Below, one piece after another: positions 14,373 through 23,395 of a stretch of 64,000 nucleotides of DNA. This DNA comes from Cellulophaga lytica DSM 7489 (lineage in GTDB: Bacteria; Bacteroidota; Bacteroidia; Flavobacteriales; Flavobacteriaceae), in the NCBI RefSeq assembly GCF_000190595.1, contig NC_015167.1, positions 186,001 to 250,000 on the forward strand. Reading direction: 5' to 3'. Under the pieces are notes generated by a model that did no database searches, was not told where the DNA came from, and saw nothing but the letters and a program-made list of their open reading frames with translations. The translations under genes were made by a program, and so were the position numbers. Within the stretch, counting starts at the first letter, position 1; every line of letters begins with the position of its first letter.

Positions 14373-15014
14373 TTATAACAATTGTTTTAGTAGCTCTTTA
14401 AGTTCACTCATAATCATTGCAGTTGCTCCCCAAACCACGTAACCATTTAATTTAAAAGCAGGTACATCAATATTTTTAGCATAAGAAGTTGTTAAATTTT
14501 GAGTACTAATTTTACTATCATCCATAAAATCTAGTAGAGAAACCTCTACCAAATGCTCTACCTCTGACTCCTGTATTACAAAAGGCGTAGGGTTAGGATA
14601 CACACCAATGTAAGGCTGAACTTCAAAATTACTTGGAGGTATATAAATTGAAGACAATTTGCCCATAACCTGAACTTTATTTTGAGGCACACCAACTTCT
14701 TCATAAGTTTCTCTTAAAGCAGTATGCAACAAATTCTCATCTTCTTTCTCTACTTTCCCTCCAGGAAAACCAACCTGATTGGAATGTACACCCTTGTAAG
14801 TTTTACGTAACATTAACAGCAAATTAGTACTATTTTCCTTTGTAGGATAAAATAATGCCATAACAGCTGCCTTACGTGCTTTATCGCGTTGGTTTTTCAT
14901 TCTACTTAGCTCATCAATTCTAATAGACGGAGCCATTTTGTTATGTGATTCTTCACCTAATAATGGAAGATTCTTTATTTTTGAAATTCTTTTGGTAAAA
15001 TCATCAAAATTCAT
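14373..15014 (-). CDS. NUDIX hydrolase, CoA pyrophosphatase-like
   Basis: This 213-residue protein has the NudL/UPF0035 signature 'LRKTYKGVHSNQVGFPGG' directly before the Nudix box, whose core RETYEEVG keeps the metal-binding glutamates. The box has one extra residue between the Gly and the first Glu, as usual in CoA pyrophosphatases. The family cleaves CoA or acyl-CoA to 3',5'-ADP and phosphopantetheine. Its ATG (minus strand, 15012-15014) overlaps that of the divergent cyclophilin gene by two bases, so each gene's promoter must lie inside the other's coding region. Confidence 0.88.
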   Translation of the reverse strand: MNFDDFTKRISKIKNLPLLGEESHNKMAPSIRIDELSRMKNQRDKARKAAVMALFYPTKENSTNLLLMLRKTYKGVHSNQVGFPGGKVEKEDENLLHTALRETYEEVGVPQNKVQVMGKLSSIYIPPSNFEVQPYIGVYPNPTPFVIQESEVEHLVEVSLLDFMDDSKISTQNLTTSYAKNIDVPAFKLNGYVVWGATAMIMSELKELLKQLL

Positions 15015-15723
15015 GAATACAAAGATACTATCTTACGCTATACTATTACTATTAATTTTAACTACTGGTTGCAACAATACACCCAAACCCAAACAAAAAG
15101 TTAAACAGACTAAAGTTAAAAATGATACTGTTGCAGTAGACAGTTCTAAAGTTACTAAAAAAGAAGAAAAATTTGTACTTACAGAAGAAAATGCTATTCC
15201 TTTTTTTTATGAATACAACAAAACATTAAAAGAAGATAAAGTAAAAATTACAACCAACCTTGGTAGTTTTACATTACAACTTTTTGATAATGTACCCTAC
15301 CACAAGGCAAATTTTATTTACCTAACTAAAAAAGGATATTTTAACGACACCTATTTTCACAGAGTAGTTAAAAATTTTATTATTCAAGGCGGTAATGCTG
15401 ACAACAGAAAAACCGCTAAAAAAAGAGGTGAAATTGGCAGGTATTTATTGCCTCCAGATACAAAAAAAGGACACAAACACCATAGAGGTGTTATATCTAT
15501 GCCTAGTAGTGAAAATGACAACCCACATAAGTTAGCTTCTCCTTATGAGTTTTTTATTGTTGTTACTAAGCCTGGGTCTTACCATTTAGATAAAGATTAT
15601 ACTCCTTTTGGAAAAGTTATAAAAGGTATGGATGTGGTAGATTTAATTAACAGACAACCTGTAGATGAAGGCGATTGGCCTAAGCAAAACATTTTTATTA
15701 TTAAAGCCGAGGTTGTAAAGTAA
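15013..15723 (+). CDS. Cyclophilin-type peptidyl-prolyl isomerase, lipoprotein
   Basis: Starting at the ATG at 15013, the protein has 236 residues with a lipoprotein signal ending in LTTGC (Cys20). The frame extends upstream, but those codons would block the signal. The cyclophilin core runs from about residue 80 ('TTNLGSFTLQLFDNVPYH') through 'FHRVVKNFIIQGG' to the C terminus, so an envelope protein-folding role is expected. Flavobacterial gliding gene gldI encodes an FKBP-type enzyme, a different fold, so the gldI name is not justified. Its stop abuts that of the convergent channel gene without a gap. Confidence 0.9.
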   Translation: MNTKILSYAILLLLILTTGCNNTPKPKQKVKQTKVKNDTVAVDSSKVTKKEEKFVLTEENAIPFFYEYNKTLKEDKVKITTNLGSFTLQLFDNVPYHKANFIYLTKKGYFNDTYFHRVVKNFIIQGGNADNRKTAKKRGEIGRYLLPPDTKKGHKHHRGVISMPSSENDNPHKLASPYEFFIVVTKPGSYHLDKDYTPFGKVIKGMDVVDLINRQPVDEGDWPKQNIFIIKAEVVK

Positions 15724-16344
15724 CTACTTTTTGCTTTCTACCGGAGGGTATATTGTTGGTAAGGCAATTTTAAACTTAACAGCCAACAAACGCACCGTTA
15801 TTACAATTAAAATGCAAACTACATAAATGTAGTTGGGTTTTATGGGTAACTTTATTAAAAAAAAGTAACTGCTTGCCCCTATTATACAAGCCGTGGCGTA
15901 TACCTCTTTTCTAAATATTACAGGTATTTCATTACACAAAATATCTCTTATAACACCTCCAAAACAAGCTGTTATTGTACCTACTACAATACACATTACG
16001 GGTAATAAATCTGCGTCTAAACCTTTTTCTACACCTGCTAATGTGTACAAACCAATACCAATAGTATCAAACAAAAATAAAGATGTTCTTAAGTATTTTA
16101 ATTGCTTCCTAAACAATATAGACAACACAACTGTTATTAAAATAGTGTAAATATAAATGGGTTGTAATAACCAAGTAACTGGTGTATTACCTAATAATAA
16201 ATCTCTTAAAGTACCACCACCTACCGCTGTTACAAAAGCAACTATAAAAACTCCAAAAGGATCTAGTTTTTTATCCATTGCTACCAACACACCAGATATT
16301 GCAAACGCTATGGTTCCTAAAATATCTATAACCAAATAAAACAT
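15724..16344 (-). CDS. Trimeric intracellular cation channel-like (UPF0126/TRIC) membrane protein
   Basis: This 206-residue protein has about seven membrane segments made of two UPF0126 repeats, with the typical 'DILGTIAFAISGVLVAMDK' opening and conserved 'GGGTLRDLLLG' and 'FGGVIRDIL' glycine-arginine motifs. Bacterial homologues form K+-permeable trimers, and some have been proposed as glycine transporters; the role here is open. It lies 3 nt after the RDD gene and is presumably in one operon with it. Its stop codon touches that of the cyclophilin gene. Confidence 0.88.
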   Translation of the reverse strand: MFYLVIDILGTIAFAISGVLVAMDKKLDPFGVFIVAFVTAVGGGTLRDLLLGNTPVTWLLQPIYIYTILITVVLSILFRKQLKYLRTSLFLFDTIGIGLYTLAGVEKGLDADLLPVMCIVVGTITACFGGVIRDILCNEIPVIFRKEVYATACIIGASSYFFLIKLPIKPNYIYVVCILIVITVRLLAVKFKIALPTIYPPVESKK

Positions 16345-16347
16345 ACG

Positions 16348-17064
16348 CTATAATTCTTGTGTGTAGTAAATGTAATCTTTTATAACAGTTGCTACAAAAT
16401 CTATAGGCTTCTCTTGGGTTGTTATATTGGTTACTTCTTTTATTTTTTTTGATAATGAAACAATAACATTATGGTCTCCATTGCGTTTTGCAGAGCTAAA
16501 CAGCTCTTTAATGGTTTGCATTTCTGCATCTTTAAAAACGGTTACTTGTGGGTAACTAGGTCTATAAGTATCTGGTAAGTTAGCTACCATAGTATCTTGC
16601 AGCTTTACCTTTTTCTTTTCAGTAATTACTGTAGTCCCTGCTGCTATATCTCCCAATCGCTGTCCGTTACCTCTTAACAATATTGTAAGTACCGCAACAC
16701 CTCCTGAAGACATTAACACATCTACAATACGCATAATCCAACGTATAAAATAACTAGAAAAATTTGGTGTAGAGCCATCTAGTTTTACAACTCTTATAGA
16801 CATTATTTTTTTACCAACTGTAGAGCCATTCATAAAATACTCTAACAACAAATAATAGAAGAAAGCTGGCAATGTTACAATTAAATACAAATGCCACATA
16901 TCTTCAAAAGTAATGTTCATATATACCAGTAAAAGAATCATTAATAACGTATAAACAAAAATAACAATGCTATCTATAATATAGGCTAGCATCCTATCAC
17001 CCAAATGTGCAGCATTTTGATGAATGCTAATATTTTGAGCAGTTTCTATTTGAATTTCGTTCAT
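16348..17064 (-). CDS. RDD-family membrane protein
   Basis: This 238-residue protein opens with the RDD domain: 'LGDRMLAYIIDSIVIFVYTLLMILLL', then a second helix and 'GSTVGKKIMSIRVVKLDG', then the 'RIVDVL' helix. The C-terminal ~90 residues are soluble and charged. RDD domains occur in transporters and in proteins tied to MoxR clusters; function unknown. It is divergent from the SpoIIM-led operon with 34 nt between the start codons, and is a regular member of this cluster in Bacteroidota. The TRIC-like gene follows. Confidence 0.88.
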   Translation of the reverse strand: MNEIQIETAQNISIHQNAAHLGDRMLAYIIDSIVIFVYTLLMILLLVYMNITFEDMWHLYLIVTLPAFFYYLLLEYFMNGSTVGKKIMSIRVVKLDGSTPNFSSYFIRWIMRIVDVLMSSGGVAVLTILLRGNGQRLGDIAAGTTVITEKKKVKLQDTMVANLPDTYRPSYPQVTVFKDAEMQTIKELFSSAKRNGDHNVIVSLSKKIKEVTNITTQEKPIDFVATVIKDYIYYTQEL

Positions 17065-17079
17065 ATTTTAGTTTCTTTG
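17050..17079 (+). promoter_or_regulatory. Promoter of the SpoIIM-MoxR-DUF58 operon
   Basis: TTG (17050-17052) is followed after 19 nt by TTTCTTTG (17072-17079), one mismatch from TAnnTTTG and 19 nt before the ATG. The -33 part lies inside the start of the divergent RDD gene. Confidence 0.45.
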
Positions 17080-17098
17080 GTACAAATCTTAAAAGCCA

Positions 17099-18067
17099 AT
17101 GCGCGAAGCTGCCTTTGTAAAGCAAAATAAAGACAAATGGACTACTTTTGAAAGTGTCCTGGCAAAGAAAACGGAAATTGACCCAAACAAATTGTCTGAT
17201 TTGTATATTGAAATTACCGATCACCTTAGCTATGCTAAGACTTTCTACCCTGGTAGCAACACCGCATTTTTTTTAAATTCTTTGGCTTCAGAGGCACACC
17301 AAAAGATATATAAGACCAAAAAAGAACCAAAAAACAGAATAATCAGCTTTTGGAAAACAGAATTTCCTACATTATTTTATCATAATCGTCGTGAATTGCT
17401 AATTGCATTTCTTGTTTTTACATTTTTTTGCGCAGTAGGAGTTTTCTCTGCAGCTAATGATGGTGATTTTGTTAGGTCATTTTTAGGTGATGGATATGTA
17501 AATATGACTTTAGAAAATATTGCTAATGATGACCCTATGGCTGTTTACAAACAACAAAGTGAATTTAAAATGTTTTTAGGCATTACTATTAACAATATAA
17601 AAGTTGCTATAATGGCTTTTATTTATGGTATTTTACTTGGTATAGGTTCTTTGTTTATTATGATGCAAAATGGCATTATGTTAGGCAGTTTCCAATATAT
17701 GTTTTATGAAAAAGGCCTGCTATGGGAGTCTGCACGTACCATTTGGATACACGGGACTATAGAGATATCTGTAATTATAATTGCTGGTTGCGCCGGACTT
17801 GTTTTAGCTAAAGGAATTCTTTTTCCTGGGACATATACAAGGTTAGAATCTTTTAAACGAGGCACTGTAAACGGATTAAAAATAATGTTATCTACAGTAC
17901 CATTCTTTATCATTGCTGGCTTTTTAGAAGGCTTTGTAACCAGACATACAGAAATGCCAGACTGGCTTGCAATATTAATTATTACAAGCTCGTTAGCTTT
18001 AATTTTATATTATTACGTTATTTACCCTTATTTATTACACAAAAAAACCAACCATGCAGAACAATAA
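17099..18067 (+). CDS. SpoIIM-family (stage II sporulation protein M-like) membrane protein
   Basis: This 322-residue protein has a charged N-terminal domain of about 90 residues (start MREAAFVKQN, usual for this branch) followed by five or six membrane segments containing the SpoIIM region 'FLGITINNIKVAIMAFIYGILLGIGSLFIMMQNGIMLG'. Flavobacteria do not sporulate; non-sporulating homologues sit beside MoxR/DUF58 genes and are of unknown role. First gene of a six-gene operon; it overlaps the next gene by 14 nt. Confidence 0.9.
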   Translation: MREAAFVKQNKDKWTTFESVLAKKTEIDPNKLSDLYIEITDHLSYAKTFYPGSNTAFFLNSLASEAHQKIYKTKKEPKNRIISFWKTEFPTLFYHNRRELLIAFLVFTFFCAVGVFSAANDGDFVRSFLGDGYVNMTLENIANDDPMAVYKQQSEFKMFLGITINNIKVAIMAFIYGILLGIGSLFIMMQNGIMLGSFQYMFYEKGLLWESARTIWIHGTIEISVIIIAGCAGLVLAKGILFPGTYTRLESFKRGTVNGLKIMLSTVPFFIIAGFLEGFVTRHTEMPDWLAILIITSSLALILYYYVIYPYLLHKKTNHAEQ

Positions 18068-18938
18068 TTATGTAGAGTTTAAAAAGAAAAGAGACTTAGG
18101 TGAGATTCTGGGAGATACTTTTGCTTTTTTAAGAACTCAGTTAAAACCATTTTTTAATACCTTTTTTAAAATAGCCGGCCCTTATTTAGTTATATTTTTA
18201 ATTTGCAATGCCTTTTATGCTTATACCGTGGGAGGACTAATGAATTTTAATATTGAAAGCTCTAATGAAGTAACTAACGTTTTAATGGTTTTTGTTGCAG
18301 CATTGGTATTTATTTTATCTATGGGAGCAGCTTATGCAATGGCACAGTCCGTTACCTTACACTATATAAAAAATTATGTAGAAAACAACGGAGTTATTAA
18401 TTTTGATCAGATAAAATCTGAAGTATATAGTACTTTTTGGAAGTTTATAGGATTAGCATTTTTAGTAGGTATTTGTGTGGGTCTTGGTTTAATGCTTTGT
18501 TTAATACCTGGAATATATTTGTATGTACCACTAACCCTATCTTTTAGTATTTTAATTTTTAATAAAAAACCTGTTGGTGATGCTTTTAGCTATAGTTTTA
18601 GTTTAATTAAAGATTATTGGTGGATAACATTTGCCACTATGCTTGTTGTTGGTATTGTTGTTGCCGTAGCAGGTTACGCATTTAGTGTACCGTCTGCAAT
18701 TTATATGTATGCAAAAATGGGTGTGTTTTCTGCAGAAATAGATCCTAGTAATATGGGAGACACTTTAATAGACCCAATAGGAATAGCCATAAATACTATA
18801 ACGGCTTTATTTCAATACCTATTAAGTATTATAACTGTTGTTGCTGGCGCTTTTATATATTTTGATTTAAACGAAAGAAAAAATTTAACTGGAACAATGG
18901 AGCGTATTCAAAATTTAGGTAATTCTACCAATCTTTAA
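18054..18938 (+). CDS. Multi-pass membrane protein of the MoxR cluster
   Basis: This 294-residue protein begins with a short charged stretch (KKKRDLGEILGDTFAFLRTQLKPFF) followed by six hydrophobic segments, the fourth including the conserved 'LCLIPGIYLYVPLTLSF'. That helix-PGIY pattern is seen in the DUF7847 / glycerophosphodiester-phosphodiesterase membrane-domain family. No catalytic residues are evident. Overlap of 14 nt with spoIIM and a 1-nt gap to the DUF4129 gene indicate tight co-translation. Probably a subunit of an envelope complex; role unknown. Confidence 0.82.
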   Translation: MQNNNYVEFKKKRDLGEILGDTFAFLRTQLKPFFNTFFKIAGPYLVIFLICNAFYAYTVGGLMNFNIESSNEVTNVLMVFVAALVFILSMGAAYAMAQSVTLHYIKNYVENNGVINFDQIKSEVYSTFWKFIGLAFLVGICVGLGLMLCLIPGIYLYVPLTLSFSILIFNKKPVGDAFSYSFSLIKDYWWITFATMLVVGIVVAVAGYAFSVPSAIYMYAKMGVFSAEIDPSNMGDTLIDPIGIAINTITALFQYLLSIITVVAGAFIYFDLNERKNLTGTMERIQNLGNSTNL

Positions 18939-18939
18939 T

Positions 18940-19677
18940 ATGCAAAAGCTTCTTTTTTCTTTACTTATTTGCATTACTTTTTCTATATCTGCGTACAGTT
19001 TTCAAGACTCTACCAATGTAGAGTATGATGATGCTTCTATGCCTGTACAGAAAATTACAGAAGAAGACTTACAATCCTATAAAGATGACTCTAGCTATAA
19101 TTACACCTTAGAAAAAGCAGATAACTCTTGGTGGGAAAAATTTAAAACTTGGTTATACTCTTACTGGTTGCGCTTTTTTCAATGGCTATTTGGAGGTGAA
19201 AAAGCTGTTGGCTATTTGTCTGCTTTTTTAGGGCTATTACCATATTTACTACTGGTTATTTTAATTGTAGTTGCTGTACTATTCTTTTTAAAAACAAATA
19301 TGAACAGCATAAGCTTATCTAAAAAGAACAAGAGCGCTGTTACCTTATCTGAAGAAGAAAACATTATAAAAAATGAAGATATTCAGCAGTTAATAAAAAA
19401 TGCATTAGAAGATAAAAACTACAGGTTAGCAATTAGATATTACTACTTGTATATCTTAAAAATAATGAGTGAAAAAGATCTTATAGACTGGCAATTACAA
19501 AAAACTAATGACGATTACCAAAAAGAATTAAGCAACTCTACTTACGCTAAACCTTTTGTAACTATAACTAGGTTATATGATTATATTTGGTATGGAGATT
19601 TTGCAATAGACGAAACAAAATACAATAAAGCAGCTGCTGAGTTTATTAAACTACAAAATAGTATTACCAAAAAGTGA
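18940..19677 (+). CDS. DUF4129 domain protein
   Basis: This 245-residue protein has a signal peptide (about residues 1-21), a short periplasmic stretch with a tryptophan-rich 'WWEKFKTWLYSYWLRFFQWLF' region (residues ~64-84), a membrane helix near 95-117 and a cytoplasmic C-terminal DUF4129 domain ('YRLAIRYYYLYILKIM...FVTITRLYDYIWYGDF'). DUF4129 is repeatedly associated with MoxR and transglutaminase-like genes. It may pass information between the periplasm and the MoxR ATPase, an inference from topology. It overlaps the next gene by 4 nt (GTGA). Confidence 0.86.
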   Translation: MQKLLFSLLICITFSISAYSFQDSTNVEYDDASMPVQKITEEDLQSYKDDSSYNYTLEKADNSWWEKFKTWLYSYWLRFFQWLFGGEKAVGYLSAFLGLLPYLLLVILIVVAVLFFLKTNMNSISLSKKNKSAVTLSEEENIIKNEDIQQLIKNALEDKNYRLAIRYYYLYILKIMSEKDLIDWQLQKTNDDYQKELSNSTYAKPFVTITRLYDYIWYGDFAIDETKYNKAAAEFIKLQNSITKK

Positions 19678-20885
19678 TAAAAAAAGGAAAATCATATATA
19701 ATAATTTTAGTAGTAACATTTGTTACTTACTTAGCTTTGGAATACAATAAACCAAAAGAAGTTAATTGGTTTCCTTCTTTTACTACACACCATAAAATAC
19801 CATTTGGAACAAAGGTTTTTAATGATATTTTAGAAAAAAGATTAGGTGATAAAATAACCGCAGTGCAAGAACCTCCTTATATTTTTTTAAATAAAAACAA
19901 CAATATTTCTGGCACTTATGTTTTAATAAACAACACCCTAGATATAGACAAAAGTGAAGTTAAAAAACTTTTAGAGTGGACCGCCAAAGGAAATACACTA
20001 TACTTAGCTGGCTCTAGTTTTAGTCACGCTTTAAAAGATGAGCTTAATTTTAGCACTAAAACACTTTATACAAATGATATAAATCATCACTTTTATATGC
20101 AGTTGGTTAATCCTTCTTTAAAAAGTGATAAACCTATAGTGTTTAGTAAAAAATCTGATGTAACTTATTTTTCTAAAATAGACACATTAAATACCAAAGT
20201 ATTAGGAGTTATAGATAATTTTGAAACCATATCTATAAAAAATGCAAATATTATAAAACAGAATTACGGTGACGGAACTATTATTTTAAATCATTTTCCT
20301 TATGCATTTACCAATTATTTTATTTTAGAGAATAAAAATAATACAGACTTTACATCTTCTTTATTGGCTTATATAGATACTACTAAAAATGTGTATGTAG
20401 ATAATCATCATAAAACGGGCAAAACATTTTACACTTCACCAATGCGCATATTTTTAAGTGCTAAAGAATTAAAATGGGCCTATTACATAGCCCTAATTGG
20501 TGCTTTATTTTATGTGTTTTTTGAAGGAAAAAGAAAACAACGAGCTATACCTGTGGTTACCCCTTTAAAAAATCAGACTTTGGCGTTTACACGTACTATA
20601 GCAGATATGTATTATCAAAAAAATAGGCAAAAAGAAATTGCGGAACATAAGATTAACTTTTTTATGGATTTTGTACGATCTAAATTTCATGTAAATACTT
20701 TAGAAAAGAATGATGATTTTTACAATACAGTCTCTGCCAGAAGTTTTCATACAAAGGAAGAAATTAAAAATTTATTTCTTTTTTTAGATAATCTTATGAA
20801 TAAACACAGCATAACTAATGACGAGCTGTTAGCATTAGATAAAAAAATAGAACAATTTAAAGACAAAGCAAATGGAAGCAAATAA
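19674..20885 (+). CDS. DUF4350 domain protein
   Basis: This 403-residue protein starts with GTG at 19674, overlapping the previous stop. A membrane helix at residues ~5-22 is followed by a periplasmic part with a ThuA/GATase-like DUF4350 fold ('TYVLINNTLDIDKSEVKKLLEWTAKGNTLYLAG' region, residues ~80-115), a second helix near 267-283, and a cytoplasmic tail of about 115 residues. Family members are encoded between DUF4129 and MoxR genes in many bacteria and their role is unknown. It overlaps moxR by 14 nt. Confidence 0.86.
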   Translation: MIKKGKSYIIILVVTFVTYLALEYNKPKEVNWFPSFTTHHKIPFGTKVFNDILEKRLGDKITAVQEPPYIFLNKNNNISGTYVLINNTLDIDKSEVKKLLEWTAKGNTLYLAGSSFSHALKDELNFSTKTLYTNDINHHFYMQLVNPSLKSDKPIVFSKKSDVTYFSKIDTLNTKVLGVIDNFETISIKNANIIKQNYGDGTIILNHFPYAFTNYFILENKNNTDFTSSLLAYIDTTKNVYVDNHHKTGKTFYTSPMRIFLSAKELKWAYYIALIGALFYVFFEGKRKQRAIPVVTPLKNQTLAFTRTIADMYYQKNRQKEIAEHKINFFMDFVRSKFHVNTLEKNDDFYNTVSARSFHTKEEIKNLFLFLDNLMNKHSITNDELLALDKKIEQFKDKANGSK

Positions 20886-21858
20886 CGATATCAATTTTGA
20901 TAATAGAATACCTCTAGAAGATTTAAAAAATGCCGTAACAGGTATTAAACAAGAGCTGGCTAAAGTAATTATTGGTCAAGACCGTTTTGTAGAGTTGTTA
21001 ATTGTTTCGCTTTTAGTAGATGGCCACGTGTTAATTGAAGGTGTCCCTGGGATTGCAAAAACAGTTACTGCTAAATTATTTGCTAAAACTTTAAAAACAG
21101 ATTTTAGTCGTATACAGTTTACTCCAGATCTTATGCCTAGTGATATTTTAGGTACTTCTATTTTTAACGTTAAATCTTCTGAGTTTGAATTTAAAAAAGG
21201 GCCCATTTTCTCTAACATTATTTTAATTGATGAAATAAACAGAGCTCCTGCTAAAACACAAGCCGCTTTGTTTGAAATTATGGAAGAAACACAAGTTACT
21301 ATGGATGGCAAAACATACAAAATGGAAGCTCCGTTTATGGTTTTAGCCACCCAAAACCCTATAGAACAAGAAGGCACATACGCATTACCAGAGGCACAAT
21401 TAGACCGTTTTTTGTTTAAAATAAAAGTAGAGTACCCAACCTTAGAAGAAGAAATAAAAATAATTACAACTCATCATGAACGTAAAGGAGCTAAGCCACA
21501 AACATTAATTAATGATATACTTTCTCCTACTAAACTTAAAGAGTATAAAAAAAACATACAAGATGTAATTGTAGAAGCTAAAATTCTGCGTTACATAGCA
21601 GAGATAATTTCAAAAACTCGTAACCACCCACACCTATACCTTGGTGGTTCTCCTAGAGCCTCTTTAGCTACCTTAAACGCCGCTAAAGCTTTTGCTGCTA
21701 TTAACGGTAGAGATTTTGTTACTCCAGAAGATGTAAAAAAGGCGTTAGAGCCTGTGCTAAACCACAGAGTAATTTTAACTCCAGAACGCGAAATGGAAGG
21801 TATGACAACAGAAAGTGTTGTGCATATGATAATTGAATCTGTAGAAATACCTAGATAA
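20872..21858 (+). CDS. MoxR-family AAA+ ATPase
   Basis: This 328-residue ATPase has Walker A 'EGVPGIAKT', Walker B 'IILIDEINRAPAKTQAALFEIMEE', sensor 1 'VLATQNPIEQEGTYALPEAQLDRF', and the C-terminal lid with 'GGSPRASLAT'. MoxR proteins act with VWA-like partners (here the DUF58 gene 6 nt downstream) as chaperones for metal insertion or complex assembly. The neighbouring membrane genes suggest that its client is in the envelope. This is the best conserved gene of the cluster. Confidence 0.94.
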   Translation: MEANNDINFDNRIPLEDLKNAVTGIKQELAKVIIGQDRFVELLIVSLLVDGHVLIEGVPGIAKTVTAKLFAKTLKTDFSRIQFTPDLMPSDILGTSIFNVKSSEFEFKKGPIFSNIILIDEINRAPAKTQAALFEIMEETQVTMDGKTYKMEAPFMVLATQNPIEQEGTYALPEAQLDRFLFKIKVEYPTLEEEIKIITTHHERKGAKPQTLINDILSPTKLKEYKKNIQDVIVEAKILRYIAEIISKTRNHPHLYLGGSPRASLATLNAAKAFAAINGRDFVTPEDVKKALEPVLNHRVILTPEREMEGMTTESVVHMIIESVEIPR

Positions 21859-21864
21859 TACTAC

Positions 21865-23196
21865 ATGCGCTTTTTAAAATCGTTTTACATACACAATACC
21901 TTTTTTTGGTACCTAGCCATACTAGCAGCAATGTTTATGACATCATACTGGTACAAATGGCTATACCCTATTGCGTGGATTTGTACTATGGTTTTATTAG
22001 CAATGTTTTTGTTTGATATTGTTTTACTTTACGCTACAAAAAATAGTGTAAAAGCCAGCAGAAGCTTGCCTCAAAAATTATCAAACAGTGACCATAACCC
22101 TATTGTTATGGAATTTATAAGCACATACGATTTTAAAACTGGTATCACTGTAGTAGAGGAATTACCTATTCAATTTCAAAAAAGAGATTTTAAATACAAC
22201 ACCATACTTACTAAAAAAGAACCTAAAATTTTTGAATATACAGTTAGACCTGTAGAACGTGGAGAATATTATTTTGGTAATTTAAATATTTATGTCTCTA
22301 CTCCCCTACGCATAGTAAAACGTAGGTTCTTGTATTTAAAAAACCAAATGGTACCTGTTTACCCGTCTATTATACAAATGCAGAAATATGATTTTTTAGC
22401 TATTAGCAATAAATTATCTGAATTTGGAATGAAAAAAATTAGACGTATTGGACATACCCAAGAGTTTGAACAAATTAAAGAGTACGTTCCAGGAGACGAC
22501 TTTAGAACCATAAATTGGAAAGCTACAGCAAAAAGTAACCAGTTAATGGTAAACCAATACCAAGATGAAAAATCGCAACCAATTTATTCTGTTATAGACA
22601 CTGGCAGAGTAATGAAAATGCCATTTAATGGTCTAAAACTGTTAGATTATGCTATAAATAGTACACTCGCATTTTCTAATGTAGCTCTTAAAAAAAATGA
22701 TAAAACTGGGATGATATCATTCTCTAAAAACATAGAGACTTTTTTACCTGCTGTACAAAAACCAACCTATTTAAACTCTATCCTAGAAAAGCTTTACAAT
22801 ATTTCTACAGAGTACACAGACTCAGATTTTGGATTGCTTTACGCGCATATTAAAAGAAAAGTAAATCACAGAAGTTTATTACTGCTTTACACAAATTTTG
22901 AGCACATTACAGCTATGCGTAGGCAACTACCTTTTTTACTTGCCATTGCCAAAAAGCACGTTTTAGTTGTTGTGTTTTTTGAAAATACCGAGCTAGAAGA
23001 ACTCATAAATACTAGTGCTGATGACTTACAAGGTATTTACCACAAAACTATTGCAGAAAAATTTAGTATGGATAAAAAATTAATGCAGAAAGAACTGCAG
23101 CAATATGGCATACAAACTATACTTACCAAGCCAGAGGAACTAACAATTAATACTATTAATAAATATTTAGAAATTAAGGCGAGAGGACTTTTATAA
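21865..23196 (+). CDS. DUF58 (VWA-like) protein, MoxR partner
   Basis: This 443-residue protein has two N-terminal membrane helices (residues ~10-60), a beta-rich middle, and the DUF58 signature 'EYVPGDDFRTINWKATAKSNQLMVNQYQDE', then a VWA-like fold containing 'SVIDTGR'. DUF58 proteins pair with MoxR ATPases, probably as the substrate-binding arm. It is the last gene of the six-gene operon; I see no clear intrinsic terminator after it, only small hairpins in the 210-bp gap. Confidence 0.92.
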   Translation: MRFLKSFYIHNTFFWYLAILAAMFMTSYWYKWLYPIAWICTMVLLAMFLFDIVLLYATKNSVKASRSLPQKLSNSDHNPIVMEFISTYDFKTGITVVEELPIQFQKRDFKYNTILTKKEPKIFEYTVRPVERGEYYFGNLNIYVSTPLRIVKRRFLYLKNQMVPVYPSIIQMQKYDFLAISNKLSEFGMKKIRRIGHTQEFEQIKEYVPGDDFRTINWKATAKSNQLMVNQYQDEKSQPIYSVIDTGRVMKMPFNGLKLLDYAINSTLAFSNVALKKNDKTGMISFSKNIETFLPAVQKPTYLNSILEKLYNISTEYTDSDFGLLYAHIKRKVNHRSLLLLYTNFEHITAMRRQLPFLLAIAKKHVLVVVFFENTELEELINTSADDLQGIYHKTIAEKFSMDKKLMQKELQQYGIQTILTKPEELTINTINKYLEIKARGLL

Positions 23197-23340
23197 TAAA
23201 ATGTTATTTACAAATGCTTTATACTTCCTAAAATAGTAGACAATTAGTCTAAAAACATTGCCTAGCACCTCTTATATTACAAAACAGACCACTGTAAAAG
23301 AAACACTTACAAGTTTGGTCTAAAAAAAATACTACAAAGA

Positions 23341-23395
23341 CAGGTTTTAAAATAAAAATTCTTTATTTTTCCGTATATTATATATTTTAAACCTG
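23341..23395. repeat. Interrupted inverted repeat in the leader of the DUF2007 gene
   Basis: CAGGTTTTAAAATA (23341-23354) pairs with TATTTTAAACCTG (23383-23395), leaving one bulged base and a 28-nt loop. It ends 11 nt before the ATG, so it could fold in the 5' leader. Confidence 0.4.

Noticed and set aside
14938-15012. Extension of the cyclophilin lipoprotein upstream to 14938
   Set aside because: It would hide the lipoprotein signal and is antisense to the conserved N terminus of the NUDIX protein.
15013-15723. Naming the cyclophilin lipoprotein gldI
   Set aside because: GldI is an FKBP-type isomerase; this protein has cyclophilin motifs (FHRVV, FIIQGG).
17099-18067. A sporulation function for the SpoIIM-like protein
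   Set aside because: Flavobacteria do not sporulate and no other sporulation gene is present; the family name is historical.
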